A stretch of 64,000 nucleotides of DNA from Verrucomicrobiota bacterium (GTDB lineage: Bacteria > Verrucomicrobiota > Verrucomicrobiia > Verrucomicrobiales > DEV007): NCBI GenBank assembly GCA_018970725.1, contig JAGWVU010000003.1, positions 99,035 through 163,034 on the forward strand, in the 5' to 3' direction. Below the pieces are notes generated by a model. It was not told where the DNA came from. It searched no databases and was given only the letters and a program-made list of their open reading frames with translations. Position numbers and translations under genes: made by a program. Below are positions 59,364 through 64,000 of this stretch, piece after piece (positions within the stretch are counted from its first letter, which is position 1; every line of letters starts with the position of its first letter).

Positions 59364-61828
59364 TCCTTCGTCAGGGTTTCGTCAAGGTTCAACAGGGTGA
59401 GGCAGAGCGTGGTCCAGACGGCATGCTGCCGGGGATCCAACGTCGGGTCGCGTGGCGAAGTTCCCTGGGCCAGAAGCTGCTCCGCGGCTGTAATGTCGGC
59501 GGCGAACATGGCCCCTGCGCGATCCAGTGCCCGTTGCCAGATCGCAGTTTCGCCCGGGGTTACAGACCGGGCCCAGAGCAGATCCGCGGCGAGAGCGAAC
59601 CGGGCGCCATCGGTTGGCTCGGTGAGAAGGATGCGTTGTGCCAAGGCGCGCGCGGCCTCGACATAGGTCACGTCGTTCAATACCGTGAGGGCATGCATCG
59701 GGGTGTTCGTCCGCAACGGTTTCACCTGACAAACCTGCCGCTTCGCGGAGTCGAAGAAGAGCGTGGGACCGACAATCCGCCGCCAGAAGGTGTAGAGGCT
59801 CCGGCGATGCAGGTCCTCTCCGGACGACAAACTGTATTTCTTGTTTCCAAAGGTCGCCTCTTCCCAGACTCCCGGTGGCTGATACCCGTTCACCGCCGGA
59901 CCGCCATTGAGGGGACGCAACAGCCCGGAGGCGGCGAGGGCCTGGTCACGGATCATCCACGAGGGCAGGCGGAATCTGGCCCCTCTCGCGAGTAACCGGT
60001 TCTCCGGGTCCCGCTCGTGGATTTCCACCGAGGCGATCACCGAGGAGCGTCGGTAGGTCTCGCTGGTGACAATGGTGCGGATCAAGCCCTTGAGATTCCA
60101 GCCGGAATCCATCAACTCGGCGGCAAGCCAATCGAGCACCTCGGGCTGGGGAGGAGGCTCCGACTGAAGGCCGAAGTCCTCGGCGGTCTTGACCAGACCC
60201 ACCCCGAAAAACATCTGCCAAATGCGATTGACCGTGACCCGGGCGGTGAGTGGATGGTCGCGGCGGACCAGCCACTTGGCGAGTGCCAGACGATTGGCGG
60301 TCTCCCCGTCCGCCAAGGGAGGAAGGGCGGCGGGAACTCCCGCCTTGACCTCGTCCCGGGGCTGATCATAAAGGCCGTGATCGAGGAGATGGGTGGCACG
60401 CAGGGTCTTTAGGTCCTCCATCACCATCACCCGGGGGATGGCCGAGTTCGCACCATCCCGGGCATCGCGTTGCGTGGTCCATCTCCCTTGAACCCGGGCC
60501 CAATCGGGGTTTGCGTTGCCGAGTTGCACGCCGAGCGTCGTCCAGTCTTCCCGGGAGCGTGACCCCGGCTTCTTGGCCAGTGCGGCCAATGCCGGTCCGG
60601 AGAGCGCCTTCAGCGCCTCGGTCCCGGGGGGCCAGGATCGGGCCTCGAGTTGTTCAAGTTCCTTGGTGACGGCGTGGAATGCCTCCGTTTCACGGGCCAA
60701 TCGCGCGTCAAGCTCCGGGCTCGACCAATCCTGAACCGGCGCGGTCTGCGGACTACCCCCGCTTCCCGTGACCGGTGTCTGATTGAAGAAGGCGGTGAAC
60801 TGGTAGTATTCTTTCTGGGTCAGCGGATCGAATTTGTGGTCGTGGCATCGGCAGCAGTTCAGGGTCAGCCCGAGCCAGACCGTGCCCATCGTCTCGGTCA
60901 TGTCCATCACGTAGTCGACCCGGTTCTCTTCCGCGATGCGGCCTCCCTCGCCGTTGATCATGTGGTTGCGGTTGAAGGCGGTGGCGAGGACCTGCTCCCG
61001 GCTGGCCTCCGGGAGAAGATCCCCAGCGAGTTGCCAGATCGTGAACTGATCGTAGGGCAGGTTTTCGTTGAAGGCCTTGACCACCCAATCGCGCCAAGGC
61101 CACATCGTCCGTTCGTTGTCGCCCTGATAGCCGTTGGAGTCCGCGTAACGTGCCGCTTCCAACCAATCCCAAGCCATCCGTTCCCCAAAGGAAGGCTTGC
61201 GCAGCGTGCGGTCCACCAGCCGTTCCCACGCTCCGGGGGAGGAATCGAGGAGGAACATTTTCGTATCCTCCGGGGTCGGGGGAAGACCGGTCAGGTCCAG
61301 GCTGAGCCGCCGGACCAGTGTTTCCCGGTCCGCCAGCGGGTTCGGGGCGATTCCTTCCCCGGTGAGGCGGCGCTCGATCAGCGTGTCGATCGGATGCCGT
61401 GAGCCGTCGCCGGATTCCGGGCGTGTCACCGGGGCAAAGGCCCAGTGTTTTCCCCAGCGAGCCCCGTCCTCGAGCCATCGTCGGATGAGATCCCTCTGCG
61501 CGGTGGTCAATTCGCGGGAGAGCTTCGCCGGGGGCATGCGCTCTTCAGGATCATCCGTGGAAAGTCGGGCCCAAAGCTCGCTCGCCTCCGGACTCCCGGC
61601 TGCGATGACCCGGTGCCCGTCCGCGCGTTCCCGTTTGGCGTCGGTCTCGTCATCGAGCCGGAGATCACCCTTGCGGCCATTCCTCGCGTCCGGCCCGTGG
61701 CACTGGAAACAATGGTCCGAGAGGATCGGGAGAATGTCCCTCGTGAAATCCGGACTCCGCCCGGGGGCGGCCGAAGCCGCCGCTGTCGTCAGAAAAAGGA
61801 GCAGGGCGATGGTTCGCGGATGACGCAT
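59360..61828 (-). CDS. DUF1549/DUF1553 (PSD1) planctomycete cytochrome c protein
   Basis: 822 residues from the ATG at 61828 (a TTG at 61834 is possible). The signal peptide ends near residue 22. A haem domain with CFQCHG (Cys40, Cys43, His44) is followed by DUF1549 (~130-330, YADSNGYQGDNER and NCCRCHDHKFDP, a second CxxCH) and DUF1553 (~490-790, NRIWQMFFGVGLV, MHALTVLNDVTYVEAAR). Members are secreted, often associated with sulfated-polysaccharide breakdown. It shares an ATGA with the DUF1501 gene downstream. Confidence 0.9.
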   Translation of the reverse strand: MRHPRTIALLLFLTTAAASAAPGRSPDFTRDILPILSDHCFQCHGPDARNGRKGDLRLDDETDAKRERADGHRVIAAGSPEASELWARLSTDDPEERMPPAKLSRELTTAQRDLIRRWLEDGARWGKHWAFAPVTRPESGDGSRHPIDTLIERRLTGEGIAPNPLADRETLVRRLSLDLTGLPPTPEDTKMFLLDSSPGAWERLVDRTLRKPSFGERMAWDWLEAARYADSNGYQGDNERTMWPWRDWVVKAFNENLPYDQFTIWQLAGDLLPEASREQVLATAFNRNHMINGEGGRIAEENRVDYVMDMTETMGTVWLGLTLNCCRCHDHKFDPLTQKEYYQFTAFFNQTPVTGSGGSPQTAPVQDWSSPELDARLARETEAFHAVTKELEQLEARSWPPGTEALKALSGPALAALAKKPGSRSREDWTTLGVQLGNANPDWARVQGRWTTQRDARDGANSAIPRVMVMEDLKTLRATHLLDHGLYDQPRDEVKAGVPAALPPLADGETANRLALAKWLVRRDHPLTARVTVNRIWQMFFGVGLVKTAEDFGLQSEPPPQPEVLDWLAAELMDSGWNLKGLIRTIVTSETYRRSSVIASVEIHERDPENRLLARGARFRLPSWMIRDQALAASGLLRPLNGGPAVNGYQPPGVWEEATFGNKKYSLSSGEDLHRRSLYTFWRRIVGPTLFFDSAKRQVCQVKPLRTNTPMHALTVLNDVTYVEAARALAQRILLTEPTDGARFALAADLLWARSVTPGETAIWQRALDRAGAMFAADITAAEQLLAQGTSPRDPTLDPRQHAVWTTLCLTLLNLDETLTKE

Positions 61829-61902
61829 GGGCAAGTCACTTCAACCACGACGGCACCCCTCCGATTCTTGCGTGGAAGCCCATCGTGGTCTCCCGGGGCC
61901 GG

Positions 61903-63708
61903 TCAGCTGTGGAAATCGCGTCCGTCGAGCGTCGCCTTGACATGGCCGGCCCGGATGCAGAAGTCCCCGAAACGCTCGCCAGGGTTACGCTTGGCGGCAT
62001 ATTCAAGGATGAGGGGGCGGAGGATCGCGGTGACCTCCTCCGCCTTGGCCGAGTCCCGATAGAGTTTGCCGAGGCGCTGGCCGTGGAAGCCGGCTCCCAG
62101 ATAGAGGTTATAAGTGGCCGGGTTCCGACCCACCAGACCGATCTCGGCGATGTAGGGACGGGCGCAACCGTTGGGACAGCCCGTCATCCGAATGGTGATG
62201 GCGTCCTGACTCAGGCCTGCTTCCTCGAGAACGCCTTCGATTTCGCCCACCAGATCGGGAAGATAGCGCTCGCTCTCGGCCAGAGCGAGGCCGCAGGTTG
62301 GCAGGGCCACGCAGGCCATCGAATTGAGGCGTAGGGCGGACCGGTTGTGGCTGTCCGCGATCCCGTATTTTACAAGGAGTTCCTCGATCCGTCCACGGTT
62401 CTGCGGGGAGACGTTGGCGATGATCAGATTCTGGTTTGCGGTCAGCCGGAAATCGCCCTCGTGGATTTTCGCGATCTCCCGCAGCCCCGTGCGCATCGGA
62501 TAATCGGCGGTGTCGAGCACCCGGCCGTTTTGGATGAACAGGGTGAGGTGGCTGTTGCCGTTGGCATCCTTGACCCAGCCGTAACGGTCTCCGTTGTCCT
62601 CGAAATGGAAAGGGCGCGGCACCTCCATTTTGTAGCCGAGCCGCTCCTCGACGAGTTCGCGGAACCGATCGATCCCCAGATCATCCACCGTGTATTTGAG
62701 GCGCGAATGTTTGCGGTCGGAGCGATCGCCGTAATCGCGCTGCACGGTGACGACCTTTTCGGCCACATCGACCGCATCCTCCGGCTGGCAAAAACCCAGC
62801 ATCCGGGCCAACTGCGGGTAGGTCTGTTCGTTGCCGTGGGTCATCCCGAGGCCACCACCCACGGTGACATTGTAGCCGACGACTTTTCCGTTCTCCACGA
62901 TGGCGATAAATCCGAGGCAGTGCGCAAAGATGTCCACATCGTTGCTCGGGGGAATTGCCACCACGGTCTTGAATTTCCGTGGCAAATACTGCGACCCGTA
63001 GATCGGCTCTTCCTCGACCGGATCCTTGGTCACCTGGATTTTCTCCCCGGAACCGTTGTCAAGCCAGATCTCATGGTAGGCCCGGGTGCGGGGCGTGAGG
63101 TGGTCGCTGATCGCTTGTGCGACCCCGAGCACCTCCGCGTGAACCGTGGAGAGGTGCGGGTTCGGGTTGCACATCACGTTCCGGTTCACGTCACCGCAGG
63201 CCGCGATCGTGTCCAACAGCGCCTCGTTGATCTCACGGACCGTGGTTTTGAGGTTCGACTTGATGACGCCGTGAAACTGAAACGCCTGGCGCGTGGTCAG
63301 TTTGAGGGTCCCGTTCGCGTAGTCCGTGGCCAGGCGGTCCATGTCCAGCCACTGGCGCGGGGTGCAGACGCCGCCGGCCACCCGCACCCGAATCATGAAT
63401 GAGAAGGCCGGCTCCAGCTTCTGTTTGCGGCGCTCCCGGCGCACGTCCCGGTCGTCCTGCTGATAAATCCCGTGGAACTTCGTGAGTTGCGTGTCCGATT
63501 CCGCCAGCGCTCCGGTCGAAAGGTCCGCGAGACCGTCGAGTAGGGTCCCCCGCAGGTAGTCGCTCGCGACCTTGATCGATTCGTTGGCGTGCAACTTCTT
63601 CAGATCGGTCTCGTGCTGCGGACGCGGCGAGGGACGATGGTGCGCGCCGACGGCACCGGTCGGGCTCTTTGCGGGGGTGGACTTGCGTGGCTTGGCGGTA
63701 GAGGCCAT
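61903..63708 (-). CDS. cysI: Assimilatory sulfite reductase, hemoprotein subunit
   Basis: Reduces sulfite to sulfide on a coupled siroheme-4Fe4S centre. 601 residues from the ATG at 63708 (longer frame to 63915 looks non-coding). The cluster ligands are Cys466, Cys472, Cys511 and Cys515 (C-x5-C-x38-C-x3-C), the same spacing as E. coli CysI. The duplicated ferredoxin-like nitrite/sulfite reductase folds are seen ([13 protein letters not shown] and NQNLIIANV). A candidate promoter (63746-63773) lies upstream. No cysJ is adjacent, so electrons may come from ferredoxin or a remote flavoprotein. Confidence 0.93.
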   Translation of the reverse strand: MASTAKPRKSTPAKSPTGAVGAHHRPSPRPQHETDLKKLHANESIKVASDYLRGTLLDGLADLSTGALAESDTQLTKFHGIYQQDDRDVRRERRKQKLEPAFSFMIRVRVAGGVCTPRQWLDMDRLATDYANGTLKLTTRQAFQFHGVIKSNLKTTVREINEALLDTIAACGDVNRNVMCNPNPHLSTVHAEVLGVAQAISDHLTPRTRAYHEIWLDNGSGEKIQVTKDPVEEEPIYGSQYLPRKFKTVVAIPPSNDVDIFAHCLGFIAIVENGKVVGYNVTVGGGLGMTHGNEQTYPQLARMLGFCQPEDAVDVAEKVVTVQRDYGDRSDRKHSRLKYTVDDLGIDRFRELVEERLGYKMEVPRPFHFEDNGDRYGWVKDANGNSHLTLFIQNGRVLDTADYPMRTGLREIAKIHEGDFRLTANQNLIIANVSPQNRGRIEELLVKYGIADSHNRSALRLNSMACVALPTCGLALAESERYLPDLVGEIEGVLEEAGLSQDAITIRMTGCPNGCARPYIAEIGLVGRNPATYNLYLGAGFHGQRLGKLYRDSAKAEEVTAILRPLILEYAAKRNPGERFGDFCIRAGHVKATLDGRDFHS

Positions 63709-63745
63709 GGGTAAATCGGAAGAGGGAATCTGCGAAAGAGGGGGG

Positions 63746-63773
63746 AACCTACGCGGGATCGCCGAGGTTGCAA
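63746..63773 (-). promoter_or_regulatory. Sigma70-like promoter for cysI
   Basis: On the minus strand, TTGCAA (63773-63768), a 16-bp spacer, and TAGGTT (63751-63746). A start near 63739 would give a ~31-base leader to the ATG at 63708. Confidence 0.45.
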
Positions 63774-63825
63774 ACAGACAGAAGCCGGTCCTGCTCTGCC
63801 CCAGATTCCTGCCCCCGATCCCGTA

Positions 63826-63868
63826 GCACAGCCGTCCCGGCTGTGCAGGCTTGCGGGCGTCCCGCCTG
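63826..63868. repeat. Paired-hairpin intergenic repeat element
   Basis: Two adjacent palindromes: GCACAGCC-GTCCC-GGCTGTGC (63826-63846) and GCGGG-CGT-CCCGC (63853-63865), the second framed by CAGG and CCTG. Each stem carries a CGTCCCG-like loop edge. This double-hairpin pattern fits a REP-like dispersed intergenic element of Verrucomicrobiota (from memory; only one copy is in the window). Confidence 0.5.
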
Positions 63869-64000
63869 GAACTTCCGCATGACTCCCCCCAAGCCGAAGG
63901 CATCAGACCTTTCACGACTTTCCCCTTTTTTTCCGGGGCCGTTCAAAAGCTCAACGCACCCCGGCGTCCGGGACCTTGGGGCGAACGGCCTAGGGATATC

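Noticed and set aside
1-64000. tRNA, rRNA, CRISPR, riboswitch or insertion sequence
   Set aside because: I read the intergenic gaps for cloverleaf, repeat-spacer, transposase and conserved riboswitch cores and saw none; a covariance-model search would be decisive.

Overview
The window reads as a chromosomal segment of a free-living, Gram-negative member of the Verrucomicrobiota (PVC superphylum). Three kinds of evidence point there. Outer-membrane genes are present (bamA, skp, lpxD). There is a dense set of secreted c-type haem proteins of the 'planctomycete cytochrome c' kind, with DUF1501, DUF1549/1553, DUF1592 and propeller-HEAT-CxxCH architectures. HPr kinase sits beside HPr and enzyme I with no sugar permease. 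Base composition is GC-rich throughout. I see no phage, plasmid, transposase, CRISPR array, rRNA or tRNA. Taxonomic placement is inference from gene content.

Layout. 1-7432: the N-terminal two thirds of hemB (cut by the window edge), glgP and a ChaN-like haem/iron protein on the minus strand, a secreted DUF5722 glycosidase-like protein on the plus strand, and a Gfo/Idh/MocA oxidoreductase. 7433-7823 is a gene-poor gap with an AT-rich core. 7824-15057: three ATGA-coupled plus-strand genes, two very large propeller-HEAT-cytochrome proteins and a ceramidase-like protein. 15065-21415: a small-molecule and sugar-phosphate module (TIM-barrel isomerase, LsrF-type aldolase, alkaline-phosphatase-fold phosphodiesterase, L-ribulose-5-phosphate 4-epimerase, short-chain dehydrogenase, MtnA isomerase). 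21423-24745: prepilin peptidase, VanX-like dipeptidase and CCA-adding enzyme. 24739-28050: polar amino-acid ABC transporter genes plus two small exported proteins of unknown role. 28138-32358: a second ceramidase-like protein coupled to a CocE-type hydrolase, then a Tat-exported NHL propeller.

32620-44267: gltB without a neighbouring gltD, a secreted cytochrome c/SHD1 protein, a cysteine-rich exported protein, tauE-holA, and the regulatory series hpf-hprK-ptsH-ptsI. 44295-49839: ruvB, then bamA-skp-lpxD in the order usual for outer-membrane biogenesis. 49907-57896: a double-NIPSNAP protein, a DUF1592 cytochrome-like protein, pyruvate carboxylase and transaldolase. 57903-63708: a DUF1549/DUF1553 cytochrome coupled to its DUF1501 partner, and cysI sulfite reductase. 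The right edge carries a paired-hairpin element that looks like a dispersed intergenic repeat.

How it fits together. Core metabolism (pyc, tal, gltB, cysI, hemB, glgP) is interspersed with secreted degradative machinery. Five proteins carry one or more CxxCH haem motifs, and most lie in short translationally coupled units with hydrolase-like partners, a pattern usual for PVC bacteria that break down complex polysaccharides. No complete novel system could be proved from sequence alone. The best candidates for new biology are the coupled propeller-HEAT-cytochrome/ceramidase-like unit (7824-15057), the cysteine-rich exported protein with an apparently leaderless promoter (37887-38299), the cytochrome-SHD1 fusion (37272-37850), the prepilin peptidase with a large insert, and several sharp palindromes at promoters.
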